64,000 nt of DNA from Amycolatopsis sp. 195334CR (GCF_017309385.1 NZ_JAFJMJ010000002.1:1612001-1676000); one strand, 5' to 3'; counted from the stretch's first letter, positions 1-9,020 are shown. Notes: generated from the letters alone by a model not told the origin. A program made the numbers and translations.

Positions 1-2812
1 CGATGCGCTGGCCGAGCAGCCGCACCAGTGGTTCGGTGCTGGCCACCATCTCGGCGATCCGCTCGGCGCGGTCGGCGGCGTCCGGGTGCTGGTCCAGGTG
101 GCGCAGGTGCTTGCGGACCGAGGTGTAGACCGCGGCCCGGTTGCGGCGCAGCAGCGGCTGGGCGAACCAGGTGAACACCACCCCGCGCGCCAGGTCGGAC
201 AACGCCGGGAAGCGCAGCTGGGTGGCCGCGATCAGGTGCTCCAGCGCCGGGCCGGTGGTGTCGCGCAGCGCGCCACCGGGTGGGCCCTCGGTGAGCCACT
301 GCCGCAGCAGCGCGGCCACCACGTCGGCGCCGGCGTTCGCGCGCTGCTGGGCCAGGAAGATGCGGAAGACCGCGGTCTCCAGCTCCGGCGAGCGGTCGAG
401 GTCGGTGACCCCGTAGTGGCCGAGCACCTTGGCCAGGCGTTCCTGGAAGGTGGCCGACACCCCGGCCCGCTCGACGTCGAGGCTCTGCAGGTAGGTGTGG
501 AAGTACTCGCGCGGGCTGTGCACGTGGGAGTCCGGAGTGGACTCCTCACCGGCCGGGCGGTTCCGGCTGAGCTCGGACAGGTCGGCGAACACGGTGAGCA
601 GCTCGAGCTCACCGGCCAGCGGACGGCCGCCCGCCGCGACCAGTTCGGTGCGGGCCGCGAGGTAGTCCTTCAGCACGCGGCGGCCGTCGATCGGGTCCGC
701 GTCGAAGCCGAGCAGCAGGTACCGCAGGTCCTCGAGACCACGCGAAACCCGGTCCGGCGCGGGCACCCCGGCCGGTTCGGCGGGCAGGTCGATCGACACG
801 CCCTCGGTGCTGTCGTCCGCGGCGGCGTCCCCGTCCCCGAGCGGTTCGAGGCGCAGCAGCGGCGCCCCGGTCTCCACCTGGCTGCCGACCGAGACCGCGC
901 ACTCCTTGAGCCGCGCGCGGAACGGCGCCCGCAGCACGGTCTCCATCTTCATGCTTTCCAGCACCAGGACCGGAGCGCCGGCTTCGACCTCGGCACCGAC
1001 CTCCAGCGGGGTCGCCACCACCAGCGCAGGCGCGGGGGAGCGGACCACGCCGCCCTCGTCGCGGCTGATCCGGTGCGCCACCCCGTCCACCTCGACCAGG
1101 TGGATCGGGCCGTGGCTGGCCGACACCAGCCGGAACCGCTGCCCGCTGACGGTGATCTGCCCGGAGAACCGGTCGAACCGGTCGATCTCGACGTCGGCGG
1201 TGTGCGCCTGGCCGTCCCCGCCGGAGACGCCGACGCGGAAGCGCTGCGGGCCGGTGCGCGAGACCTGCACCTTGTACCCGGCGCCGCGCAGCTTCAGCTC
1301 CAGCGGCCTGCCGCTGTCCAACTGCACCTGCGGGCGGCCGCCGTGCGCGGTGGCGAGCAGGCGCTGGCTGGCCACCTGCTCCTCGTCCTCGTAGGCCTCG
1401 ATGGCGGCCGCGGCCAGCGCGATCGCGGAGTGCTGGTGGCTGACCAGCCTGCCCTCGCCGCGCACGCGGTCGATCCAGCCGGTGTCGGCCGAGGCGTCCA
1501 GCACCTCGGGCTGGTCGAGCAGGTCCAGCACGAAGCTCTTGTTCGTGGCCCCGCCCTCGATGATCACCGTGGTCTGCTTCATCGCGCGCCGCAGGCGGCC
1601 CAGCGCCTCGTCGCGGTCGCGGCCGTAGGCGATGATCTTGGCGATCATCGAGTCGAAGTCGGCCGGGATGGTGTCGCCCTCGCTGACCCCGGTGTCCACC
1701 CGGATGCCCGGCCCGGCGGGCAGGTCGAGGCGGACGATGCGGCCGGGCGACGGCGCGAAGTCGCGGTCCGGGTCCTCGGCGTTGAGCCGCGCCTCGATCG
1801 CGTGGCCCAGTTCGGCGGGCGGCTCGCCCTCCAGCTTCCCGCCCGCGGCCACGTGCAGCTGCGCCTTGACCAGGTCGATGCCGGTGGTGGCCTCGGTGAT
1901 CGGGTGCTCCACCTGGAGCCGGGTGTTCACCTCGAGGAAGGCGAACAGCTTCTCGCCGGGGTGGTACAGGAATTCGACGGTGCCCGCGCCGCGGTAGTCC
2001 ACCGCCAGCGCGAGCCGTTCGGCGGAGGCCTTCAGCTCGGCGGTCTGCTCGGGCGAGAGCACCGGGGAGGCGGACTCCTCGATGACCTTCTGGTTGCGCC
2101 GCTGCACCGAGCAGTCGCGCACGCCCAGCGCCCACGCGGTGCCCTGGCCGTCGGCGATCACCTGGACCTCGACGTGGCGGGCGCCGGTGACCAGGCGCTC
2201 CAGGAAGACCACCCCGCTGCCGAAGGCGCGCTCGGCCTCCATGCTGGTGCGCTCGTAGGCCTCGGTCAGCTCGTCGGCCGAGGTGATCACGCGGATGCCG
2301 CGGCCACCACCGCCGGCGGTCGCCTTGAGCATCAGCGGGTAGCCGATCCGGCCCGCCGCCTCGATCGCGGCGTCCAGGCTCTCCACCGCGCCGCGGCTCC
2401 ACGGCGCGACCGGCACGCCGACCTCCTCGGCGATCAGCTTCGCGCCGATCTTGTCACCGAGGCGGCGCATGGCCTCCGGGCTCGGGCCGACGAAGGTGAT
2501 GCCGAGCTTCTCGCACAGTTCGGCGAAGGCGGGGTCCTCGGCGACGAAGCCCCAGCCGACCCAGGCGGCGTCCGCGCCGGTCTCGGTCAGCGCGCGCCCG
2601 AGCACCTCGAGGTCGAGGTAGGGGCGTGCCGAAGCCGGGCCGAGGCAGTAGCCGATGTCCGCCTCCCGCACGAAGGTGGCCGTGCGATCCGCGTCCGTGT
2701 ACAGGGCGACGGTCTCGATCCGCCTCCCGGTTTCGCCGGCGAGTTCGCGGACGGCGTGGATGAGCCGCATCGCGGACTCCCCACGGTTGACGATGGCGAC
2801 ACGACTGAACAC
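1..2812 (-). CDS. Long multidomain biotin-dependent acyl-CoA carboxylase, 5' part
   Basis: Only the first 937 codons lie in the window; the gene runs off the left edge. The GTG start at 2812 opens with FSRVAIVNRGESAMRL, the usual start of a biotin carboxylase. A Gly-rich ATP-grasp loop (KATAGGGGRGIRVI) follows near residue 160, and biotin carboxylase signatures fill the first ~450 residues. The biotin attachment motif LESMKME places the biotinyl lysine at residue 622. About 300 further residues follow without a recognisable carboxyltransferase signature, so that domain is probably beyond the edge. The domain order resembles the long single-chain carboxylases (over 1,800 residues) annotated in actinomycetes as acetyl-CoA carboxylase family. 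It should carboxylate an acyl-CoA using ATP and bicarbonate in the cytosol. The substrate cannot be told from this part. Confidence 0.9.
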   Translation of the reverse strand, partial: MFSRVAIVNRGESAMRLIHAVRELAGETGRRIETVALYTDADRTATFVREADIGYCLGPASARPYLDLEVLGRALTETGADAAWVGWGFVAEDPAFAELCEKLGITFVGPSPEAMRRLGDKIGAKLIAEEVGVPVAPWSRGAVESLDAAIEAAGRIGYPLMLKATAGGGGRGIRVITSADELTEAYERTSMEAERAFGSGVVFLERLVTGARHVEVQVIADGQGTAWALGVRDCSVQRRNQKVIEESASPVLSPEQTAELKASAERLALAVDYRGAGTVEFLYHPGEKLFAFLEVNTRLQVEHPITEATTGIDLVKAQLHVAAGGKLEGEPPAELGHAIEARLNAEDPDRDFAPSPGRIVRLDLPAGPGIRVDTGVSEGDTIPADFDSMIAKIIAYGRDRDEALGRLRRAMKQTTVIIEGGATNKSFVLDLLDQPEVLDASADTGWIDRVRGEGRLVSHQHSAIALAAAAIEAYEDEEQVASQRLLATAHGGRPQVQLDSGRPLELKLRGAGYKVQVSRTGPQRFRVGVSGGDGQAHTADVEIDRFDRFSGQITVSGQRFRLVSASHGPIHLVEVDGVAHRISRDEGGVVRSPAPALVVATPLEVGAEVEAGAPVLVLESMKMETVLRAPFRARLKECAVSVGSQVETGAPLLRLEPLGDGDAAADDSTEGVSIDLPAEPAGVPAPDRVSRGLEDLRYLLLGFDADPIDGRRVLKDYLAARTELVAAGGRPLAGELELLTVFADLSELSRNRPAGEESTPDSHVHSPREYFHTYLQSLDVERAGVSATFQERLAKVLGHYGVTDLDRSPELETAVFRIFLAQQRANAGADVVAALLRQWLTEGPPGGALRDTTGPALEHLIAATQLRFPALSDLARGVVFTWFAQPLLRRNRAAVYTSVRKHLRHLDQHPDAADRAERIAEMVASTEPLVRLLGQRI

Positions 2813-2906
2813 CGAGCTGAGCCTCCCAAGTCCTGCTGAGTCCTGGTCAGCCTCCCGCATACCGCCGGGTAGGCATATGTCGTCACCGGCGCATGGCGGG
2901 CGCCTG

Positions 2907-2929
2907 GCTTTGTAGGGGTCCTACAAAGC
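2907..2929. promoter_or_regulatory. Perfect inverted repeat between response regulator and carboxylase
   Basis: Ten-base arms (GCTTTGTAGG / CCTACAAAGC) flank a 3-base centre. The repeat lies 27 bases downstream of the response-regulator stop and about 95 bases upstream of the carboxylase start, both on the minus strand. It could be an operator for the carboxylase promoter or the stem of a terminator without a U-tract. The sequence shows only the symmetry. Confidence 0.5.
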
Positions 2930-2955
2930 ACACTCGATCGCGAGGGCTGGCCAGC

Positions 2956-3663
2956 TCATTTCTTTGTGGCCGACCCACCACTGCCCGGTGTGAGGTTGGT
3001 CGCAGCGGGCCCGGCAGGCCCGGCAAGACCGTTGTCGTGGGCGAAGACCACCGCCTGCAGCCGGTCGCGCAGCTCCAGCTTCGCCAGTATCCGGGTCAGG
3101 TGCGTCTTCACCGTGGTGACGCTGATGAACAGGCGCCCGGCGATCTCGGCGTTGTTCAGCCCGCGCGCGACGAGCACCAGCACCTCGCGTTCGCGGCCGG
3201 TCAGCCGGGAGACCCGCGGATCGGGGTCGCGCCGCGGCGGCCCGGTCAGCTCGCGCGCCATCATCCGGTCGATCACCGAGGGCGCGAGCACGCGGTCACC
3301 CCGCAGCACCGCGCGCATGGCCACCAGCATCTCCTCGCCGCTGGCGTCCTTGAGCAGGAACCCGCCCGCCCCGGCGCGGGTCGCCGCCAGCACGTACTCG
3401 TCGAGGTCGAAGGTGGTCAGCATGAGCACCTTGACCTCCGCGTCGGCGGCGCAGATCAGCTCGGTGGCGCGGACGCCGTCGAGCACCGGCATGCGCACGT
3501 CCATCAGCACCAGGTCCGGCCGCAGCTCGGCGGCCAGGTCCACCGCCCGCTGCCCGTTCTCCGCCTCGCCGGCCACGGTCAGGTCGGGTGCGCTGGAGAC
3601 CACCATGCGCAGGCCGCCGCGCATGAGCGCCTGGTCGTCGCAGATGAGCACGCGGTGGTTCAA
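2956..3663 (-). CDS. NarL/LuxR-family response regulator
   Basis: A 235-residue two-component response regulator. The receiver domain (residues 1-120) has the acidic pocket CDD at 8-10 and the phospho-acceptor D55 in LVLMDVRMP. A LuxR-type HTH near residues 150-210 contains LTGREREVLVLVARGLNNAEI and TVKTHL. The ATG overlaps the stop of the upstream histidine kinase by 4 nt (3660-3663), so the two are translationally coupled. It is the last gene of an ABC ATPase-permease-kinase-regulator operon. That layout is typical of systems sensing cell-envelope stress or peptides and controlling their own transporter, which is an inference here. Confidence 0.93.
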   Translation of the reverse strand: MNHRVLICDDQALMRGGLRMVVSSAPDLTVAGEAENGQRAVDLAAELRPDLVLMDVRMPVLDGVRATELICAADAEVKVLMLTTFDLDEYVLAATRAGAGGFLLKDASGEEMLVAMRAVLRGDRVLAPSVIDRMMARELTGPPRRDPDPRVSRLTGREREVLVLVARGLNNAEIAGRLFISVTTVKTHLTRILAKLELRDRLQAVVFAHDNGLAGPAGPAATNLTPGSGGSATKK

Positions 3664-4841
3664 CGGTCCTCCAACGGCAGGCGCGCGGTGACCAGGAACC
3701 CGCCGTCCCCGGCCGGTTCCGCGGTGAGCTCGCCGCCGAACATCGCCACTCGTTCCCGCATCCCGAGCACACCGTAGCCGCCACCGCCCACCGGATGCGC
3801 CCTGGTGACCCCGTACCCGCCGTCGTTGGCCACCGAAACCCGGATCTCGCGGCCCTCACCGGGTTTCCCGAAGTCCACGGTCACCGCGCAGCGCGCGCCG
3901 GAGGGCGCGTACCGCAGCACGTTGGTCAGCGCCTCCTGCACGACGCGGTGCACGGTCATCGCCGCGCCCGGCGGCACGCCGTCCGCGTTGCCGAACACGT
4001 CGAGGCTCGTCGCCACCCCGGCCGTCCTGGTCTGCTCGGCGAGTCCGGCGAGTGCCCCGGCGTCCGGCTGCGGTTCGGTGCTCGCCCCGGTTTCGTTCTC
4101 CCGCAGCACGCCGAGCACGCGCCGGAGTTCGCCGATGGCCTCGCGGCCGGTACCGCTGATCGCCTTCAGCGCCTCGTCGACCGCGTCCGGGTCCTGCCTG
4201 CCGAGCAACCGGGCGCCCTCGGACTGCATCACCATGGTGCTCACCGCGTGCGCCACCACGTCGTGCATCTCGCGGGCGATCCTGGCCCGCTCCTCGGCCA
4301 CCGCCGCCCTGGCCAGCGCGTCCCGCTTCTCCTGCGCTTCCCGCGCGCGGTCGCGGGCCTCGGCGACCTGCTGCGTCCGCACGCTCACGCCGTCCGCGAC
4401 GGCGAGCGTGGCGATCAGGCACACCAGCAGCACGCCGAACAGGACCGGGGTGCCGGTGCTGAGGCCGCCGAGCTTGAGCGACCACAGCGCGGACAGCACC
4501 ACGGCCACCCCGGCCAGCGGCCACAGCGCGCGGCGCGGCCCGTACACCGCCAGCGCGTAGACCAGCGCCACCAGCGCCAGGTTCGCCGGGAGCAGCGCGT
4601 CGCGGGAACCGGTGAACGCGATCTGCGCGGCGAACACGGCCAGCCCGAACGCGGTGGCGGGCACCGGGTGCGTGCGGCGGAACGGCACCGGCAGCACGAA
4701 CAGCGCGCTGAGCACCCGCACCGGCCAGTCGGCGTACGGCGAGAGCACCACCGCGGGCAGGGACACCAGCACGAGCAGCCCGATGATGAGCCAGTCGGTC
4801 ACCACCGGGTGAGCCCGTACCCAGGACAGCAGCCTCCGCAC
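3660..4841 (-). CDS. Sensor histidine kinase, NarL/DesK type (HisKA_3)
   Basis: 393 residues. Four to six hydrophobic membrane segments occupy residues ~15-155 with no large extracellular loop. A coiled linker follows, then the HisKA_3 box with the phospho-accepting H193 in REMHDVVAHAVS, then a C-terminal HATPase with a GYGVLGMRERV G-box. The lack of an extracellular sensor fits an intramembrane-sensing kinase. Its partner is the response regulator that overlaps it by 4 nt. The permease gene ends 12 bases upstream, in the same operon. Confidence 0.93.
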   Translation of the reverse strand: MRRLLSWVRAHPVVTDWLIIGLLVLVSLPAVVLSPYADWPVRVLSALFVLPVPFRRTHPVPATAFGLAVFAAQIAFTGSRDALLPANLALVALVYALAVYGPRRALWPLAGVAVVLSALWSLKLGGLSTGTPVLFGVLLVCLIATLAVADGVSVRTQQVAEARDRAREAQEKRDALARAAVAEERARIAREMHDVVAHAVSTMVMQSEGARLLGRQDPDAVDEALKAISGTGREAIGELRRVLGVLRENETGASTEPQPDAGALAGLAEQTRTAGVATSLDVFGNADGVPPGAAMTVHRVVQEALTNVLRYAPSGARCAVTVDFGKPGEGREIRVSVANDGGYGVTRAHPVGGGGYGVLGMRERVAMFGGELTAEPAGDGGFLVTARLPLEDR

Positions 4842-4853
4842 CCGGCTACCTAA

Positions 4854-5573
4854 CTACGCGTCACGCCGTTTCGCGACCGAGATCGCGAGAGCGAACAGGA
4901 CCGCGGCGAAGGCGGCGAAGTAGGCCGCGGACCCCCAGTGCCCCAGCGGCCCGCCGTCGGAGCTGACCAGGTGCGCGCCGGCGCGGAACGGCAGCCAGTC
5001 GCGCACCGCCGGGCCGAACTCCGGGATCAGGCCGAGCAGCATCTCGCCCTGCAGCACCCAGACCAGCAGCAACGCCAGCGCGCCGGCGGTCTGGCGCAGC
5101 AGCACGCCGACGGCCACCGCGACCACCGCGGAGATCGCGTACAGCAGGCCGGAGCCGAGCACGACGCGCCAGTCGCCGGCACCGGCCAGCGCCGCGGTCC
5201 GGTCCGGGGCGAGCACCTCGGCGGCCAGCCAGGCGATCGGTCCGGCGAGCAGCCCGGCCAGTCCCGCGGCCGCGGCCACCACCACCGCCTTGGCCACCAG
5301 CGCCGGACCGCGGGCCGGCGCCGCCTGGAAGGTGGCGCGGATGGTGCCGAAGCGGTACTCGGTGGTCACCGCCAGCGCGGCGAGCACCACCACCACGCCC
5401 AGCGCGAGCTTGGTGCCGCCCTGGGTGTCGGCCACGGAAAGGTCGCCCTCGCCGGCACTGGCCATCAGCACGGCGGTGCCGACCACGATGGCGAAGGCGG
5501 TGACCAGGCACCACCACGGCGACCGGGTGGAGAGCAGCTTGATGCGTTCGGAGACGAGCAGGTTCACGGTCAC
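4854..5573 (-). CDS. ABC transporter permease (ABC-2 type)
   Basis: 239 residues with about six predicted membrane helices. The pattern is a first helix near 20-40, then alternating hydrophobic stretches, with a basic C-terminus (AKRRDA). A ...TEYRFGTIRATFQAAP segment between helices 2 and 3 is typical of ABC-2 permeases of antibiotic or lantibiotic self-resistance type. The start overlaps the stop of the ATPase gene by 4 nt. With that ATPase it should form an exporter. The substrate is unknown. Confidence 0.88.
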   Translation of the reverse strand: MTVNLLVSERIKLLSTRSPWWCLVTAFAIVVGTAVLMASAGEGDLSVADTQGGTKLALGVVVVLAALAVTTEYRFGTIRATFQAAPARGPALVAKAVVVAAAAGLAGLLAGPIAWLAAEVLAPDRTAALAGAGDWRVVLGSGLLYAISAVVAVAVGVLLRQTAGALALLLVWVLQGEMLLGLIPEFGPAVRDWLPFRAGAHLVSSDGGPLGHWGSAAYFAAFAAVLFALAISVAKRRDA

Positions 5574-6469
5574 ACCGCCTGGTATTCGACCGCGTCGCCG
5601 GTCAGCCGGAGGAACGCCTCTTCCAGCGAGCCGCGCTGCGGGCTCAGCTCGTGCAGGGCGATCCCGTTGTCGAAGGCCAGTTCGCCGAGTCTTGCACTGT
5701 CCATTCCGGACACCAGCAGGGCGTCACCGTCCCGGGAGTACAGCGCGCGCTCGGTACCGAGCACGGCGCCGAGCAGATCGGTGCGCGGGCTGCGCACGCG
5801 CACCACGTTGTCCGCGGCGCGGGCGATGAACTCGTCGGTGCCACATTCGGCGATCAGCCTGCCCCGGCCGATCACCACCAGGTCCTGCGCGGTCAGCGCC
5901 ATCTCGGCGAGCAGGTGGCTGGACACCAGCACGGTGCGGCCCTCGCCGGCCAGGCGGTGCAGGAACTTGCGCACCCACAGCACGCCCTCGGGGTCGAGCC
6001 CGTTCACCGGCTCGTCGAACAGGAGGACGCCGGGATCGCCGAGGATCGCGGTGGCGATGCCCAGCCGTTGCGACATGCCCAGCGAGAACCCGCCCGCGCG
6101 CTTGTGGGCAACCTCGGTCAGCCCGACCGTGTCCAGCACCTCCGCCGCGCGGGCGCGCGGGATCCCGTTGGCCGCGGCGAGCCACTCCAGGTGCTTGATC
6201 GCCGAGCGCTGCGGGTGCACCCAGCGCGCGTCGAGCAGGGCGCCGACCGTGCGCAGGGGGTGCCGGAGTTCCCGGTAGGGGCGCCCTTCGACCAGTGCCC
6301 GGCCCCGCTCGGGCCGGTCGAGCCCGAGGATGATGCGCATGGTGGTGGACTTGCCCGCGCCGTTGGGGCCGAGGAACCCGGTCACCCGGCCGGGCCGCAC
6401 GGTGAACGACAGGTCGTCCACCGCCTTCTTCGGGCCGTACCGCTTGGTCAGCCCGGTGGTCTCGATCAT
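5570..6469 (-). CDS. ABC transporter ATP-binding protein
   Basis: 299 residues. The ATG at 6469 is chosen because it begins MIETTGLTKRYG directly after an AAAGGAG ribosome-binding site; a longer in-frame extension upstream looks non-coding. The Walker A motif is GPNGAGKST, the signature is FSLGMSQRLGIA, and Walker B/D-loop is VLLFDEPVNGLDPEG. A C-terminal ~80-residue domain is typical of drug or lantibiotic exporter ATPases. First gene of the operon with the permease and two-component genes. Confidence 0.95.
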   Translation of the reverse strand: MIETTGLTKRYGPKKAVDDLSFTVRPGRVTGFLGPNGAGKSTTMRIILGLDRPERGRALVEGRPYRELRHPLRTVGALLDARWVHPQRSAIKHLEWLAAANGIPRARAAEVLDTVGLTEVAHKRAGGFSLGMSQRLGIATAILGDPGVLLFDEPVNGLDPEGVLWVRKFLHRLAGEGRTVLVSSHLLAEMALTAQDLVVIGRGRLIAECGTDEFIARAADNVVRVRSPRTDLLGAVLGTERALYSRDGDALLVSGMDSARLGELAFDNGIALHELSPQRGSLEEAFLRLTGDAVEYQAV

Positions 6470-6593
6470 CGAAGCTCCTTTCCGCCTCGATGCCCACCGT
6501 GCCGTCCTCGGCGCCCCGGCACGTCGGCGCTCGGGCCGCACCTGGTCGTCTCCGGAAACGACATCCGCGTACGACCCCGGTAGGACACGACCC

Positions 6594-7262
6594 TCAGGCC
6601 AGGCGGGCCAGCCATTCGCGGAGCACGGCGGTCTCGGCGGCCGACAGCGAGTCCGAAGTGGACTCCGGGAGCAGGGCGGCGAGCTGGGTGGCCGCGGCGG
6701 CGGGGCCGTTCGCGGTCACCGGGGCGTCGGCCAGGATGGCGGCGTGGATGGCGTCGCGGACCCTGGTCGAGGTCGCGGCGTCGTACGAATCCGGCTGGGT
6801 GAGCAGCATCAGCGCGAAGCCGACGTTGGCCGACATGACCATCTGCGCGGCGATGGGCGGCGGCACGCGCAGGCGACCGGCGGCCGCGCAGCGCTCGAGG
6901 ACCTCGGTGAGCAGGCGCAGCGCTTCGGCCGCCGCGTCCGGGGGAGTGGTCACCGCGGGCGAGTGCATCAGCCGGTAGAACGCCGGGTTCCGCACGGCGA
7001 AGGCGACGTGGCTGTCCCAGCCGTCGCGCAGGTCCTTGACCGGGTCGGCGGACGCCTTCGCGGCCCGCTTCCCGGCCAGGTACTGCTCGAAGCCGTAGTC
7101 CACAACGGCCGAAAGGAGGCCTTCCTTGTCGCCGAAATGGCGGTACAGCGTGGGTGCGCCGACCCCGGCCGCCTCGCAGACGGCGCGAGTGGACACATCG
7201 GACACCGGCGAGGCCGCCAGCAACTCGGCCGCCGCCACCAGTATCGACGTTCGCGTGTCCAC
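6594..7262 (-). CDS. TetR-family transcriptional regulator
   Basis: 222 residues from the GTG at 7262 (VDTRTSILVAAAELL). A GTG at 7298 would add 12 unlikely residues. The N-terminal HTH reads STRAVCEAAGVGAPTLYRHFGDKEGLL, a clear TetR recognition helix. The C-terminal half is a variable ligand-binding helical domain. It ends 124 bases upstream of the ABC ATPase on the same strand, so it may control that transporter operon or a more distant target. The ligand is unknown. Confidence 0.93.
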   Translation of the reverse strand: MDTRTSILVAAAELLAASPVSDVSTRAVCEAAGVGAPTLYRHFGDKEGLLSAVVDYGFEQYLAGKRAAKASADPVKDLRDGWDSHVAFAVRNPAFYRLMHSPAVTTPPDAAAEALRLLTEVLERCAAAGRLRVPPPIAAQMVMSANVGFALMLLTQPDSYDAATSTRVRDAIHAAILADAPVTANGPAAAATQLAALLPESTSDSLSAAETAVLREWLARLA

Positions 7263-7394
7263 GGTAGCGATGTTAGCGCATGACGAACGCACGGTCACGG
7301 TCCTGCGATACGCATGGTGATCAAAAGGTTCCGCCGAACCCCCTTACGGCGTAACGTTGGATTCCAAGTCTGCCGATGCGAGGGGTGGGAAACG

Positions 7395-8246
7395 ATGCGC
7401 GCGATGTGGAAGGGCTCGGTGTCCTTCGGGCTGGTCACCATCCCGATCCATCTGTACGCGGCCACGGAGAACAAGAACGTCTCGCTCCGGCAGGTGCACG
7501 AAGAGGACGGCGGCCGCATCCAGTACAAGCGGTTCTGCACGATCGACGGCAAAGAGGTGCCCTACAGCGAGATCGCCAAGGGCTACGAGCTCGACGACGG
7601 CGAGATGGTGGTGATCACCGACAGCGACCTCGCCGAGCTGCCACTGTCCACTTCGAAGTCGATCGACGTGCTGGAGTTCGTGCCGCTGGAGTCGATCGAC
7701 CCGATCTACTTCGACCGCACCTACTACCTCGAGCCGCAGAAGGCGATGGCCAAGCCGTACGTGCTGCTGCGCGACGCGCTGCACAAGTCGGGCCACGTGG
7801 CGATCGCCAAGGTGGCCGTGCGCCAGCGCGAATCGCTGGCGCTGCTGCGGGTGATCGGCGACGTGCTGGTGATGACCACCATGCTGTGGCCGGACGAGGT
7901 GCGCTCGGCGGACTTCGGCTTCCTGAACGAGGAGGCACCGCAGATCCGCGACCAGGAGCTGGCGATGGCCGGTTCGCTGATCGACTCGCTGTCCGAGCCG
8001 GTGTTCGAGCAGGAGAAGTACCGCGACCGCTACCGCGAGGCGCTCGAAGCGCTGATCGAGGCGAAGGCCGCGGGCAAGGAGACCACCGCGGTGGCCGTGC
8101 CCGCCGAGGACGGCGAGGTGGTCGACCTGATGGCCGCGCTGCAGGCCAGCGTCAGCGAGGCGAAGAAGAGCCGGAAGACCGAAACCGCGGCGGAGACCAC
8201 CGAGAAGCCCAAGCGCAAGCCGGCGGCGAAGAAGAAGAGCGCCTGA
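7395..8246 (+). CDS. ku: Ku protein, non-homologous end joining
   Basis: 283 residues from ATG 7395 (MRAMWKGSVSFGLVTIPI), behind a GAGGGGTGGG ribosome-binding site. The whole Ku core is present, including YKRFCTIDGKEV, ITDSDL, IDPIYFDRTYYLEP and DEVRSADF. A Lys/Glu-rich tail follows, ending KPKRKPAAKKKSA, the DNA-binding or LigD-recruiting extension of actinobacterial Ku. The homodimer binds double-strand DNA ends and recruits the LigD polymerase/ligase. No ligD lies in this window, so the partner must be elsewhere. Confidence 0.97.
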   Translation: MRAMWKGSVSFGLVTIPIHLYAATENKNVSLRQVHEEDGGRIQYKRFCTIDGKEVPYSEIAKGYELDDGEMVVITDSDLAELPLSTSKSIDVLEFVPLESIDPIYFDRTYYLEPQKAMAKPYVLLRDALHKSGHVAIAKVAVRQRESLALLRVIGDVLVMTTMLWPDEVRSADFGFLNEEAPQIRDQELAMAGSLIDSLSEPVFEQEKYRDRYREALEALIEAKAAGKETTAVAVPAEDGEVVDLMAALQASVSEAKKSRKTETAAETTEKPKRKPAAKKKSA

Positions 8247-8302
8247 CGACACGCCGCGGGGTGGTGGCGGACCCGCGCGGGTCCGGGTGGTACCAAGGAA
8301 GC

Positions 8303-8500
8303 ATGGACTGCGCGACCTGTTCCGCGGGTCTCGACCACTGCCACGGCACGCTGGTGCTGCACGCCGAGTTCCTGGCGGAGTGCACCGAGCCGGGGTGTAC
8401 CGACCTGGGCCGAGCCCGTCACCTGCTGATCATCGACTGCCACAGCCTCAACGGCGGCTGCTCCTGCGTGGAAACGGAAGTCCGCCTGCTCAGCGCCTGA
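8303..8500 (+). CDS. Small Cys/His-rich protein
   Basis: 65 residues, with an ATG at 8303 behind an AAGGAAG ribosome-binding site. It contains eight cysteines (3, 6, 13, 27, 32, 46, 53, 55) and four or more histidines, including CATC, HCH and GGCSC groups. The spacing suggests bound zinc or disulfides. There is no signal peptide, so zinc is the more likely. It lies 56 bases after ku and faces the stress-protein gene. I do not recognise the family; small proteins of this style occur in actinomycetes without an assigned function. Confidence 0.75.
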   Translation: MDCATCSAGLDHCHGTLVLHAEFLAECTEPGCTDLGRARHLLIIDCHSLNGGCSCVETEVRLLSA

Positions 8501-8503
8501 GCG

Positions 8504-8983
8504 TCATTCGCCGCGGACGACCACGACCGGGCAGCCCGCCCGTTCGACCACGGCCGACGAGGTGCTGCCGAGCAGCAGTTTGCTGAGCCCGCCGTGCCGG
8601 TGCGAGCCGACCACCACGGCGGCCGCACCGGTTTCCGCGGCCAGGCGCACCAGGGTGTCCGCGACGGTCACGTCGTCGGCGACCGCGTGCCCGGTGGCGT
8701 CGAACCCGTGCTCCACGGCCAGCCGCGCGCCCGCGCGGGCCAGCACCCGCGCGGATTCGTAGGCGGCCTGGTCGACCGCGAGCCCGGTGCGGATGTCGAC
8801 CGTGACCGGCGCGCCCTCGAGCCCGCTGATCGGCAGGTTCACCGGGGAGAACGCCTGCCCCGGCTCCCAGACGGTGACCACCAGCGCCCGCCGGGCGCCG
8901 AGGAGCGCGGCCGCCTCGCGGATCGCGTGCTCCGCGGTGGGCGTGCCGTCGAAACCGATCAGGATCCGGGCGTCGGCGTCCAT
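8504..8983 (-). CDS. Universal stress protein (UspA family)
   Basis: 159 residues, a single Usp domain. The start MDADARILIGFDGTPTAEHAI is the usual N-terminal strand. The C-terminal ATP-binding motif GSHRHGGLSKLLLGSTSSAVV matches the G-x2-G-x9-G-S/T pattern of ATP-binding Usp proteins. Start 8983 is preferred over longer upstream extensions because a leaderless promoter sits immediately before it. Role: general stress or dormancy-related nucleotide-binding protein; no specific partner is visible. Confidence 0.93.
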   Translation of the reverse strand: MDADARILIGFDGTPTAEHAIREAAALLGARRALVVTVWEPGQAFSPVNLPISGLEGAPVTVDIRTGLAVDQAAYESARVLARAGARLAVEHGFDATGHAVADDVTVADTLVRLAAETGAAAVVVGSHRHGGLSKLLLGSTSSAVVERAGCPVVVVRGE

Positions 8984-8992
8984 GGTGGTTTC

Positions 8993-9020
8993 ACCGTACG
9001 CCCGGGAGATCCGGGTGCAA
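8993..9020 (-). promoter_or_regulatory. Candidate near-leaderless promoter of the universal stress gene
   Basis: On the minus strand, TTGCAC (9020-9015) and TACGGT (8998-8993) are separated by 16 bases. The expected transcription start is near 8986, leaving a 3-base leader before ATG 8983. The spacer contains a short symmetric CCGGATCTCCCGG. This is a pattern match only. Confidence 0.5.

Noticed and set aside
86..2839. 917-codon open frame on the plus strand
   Set aside because: It is the antisense shadow of the biotin carboxylase gene; the translation is Arg/Gly/Val-rich with no domain, and the opposite strand has clear motifs.
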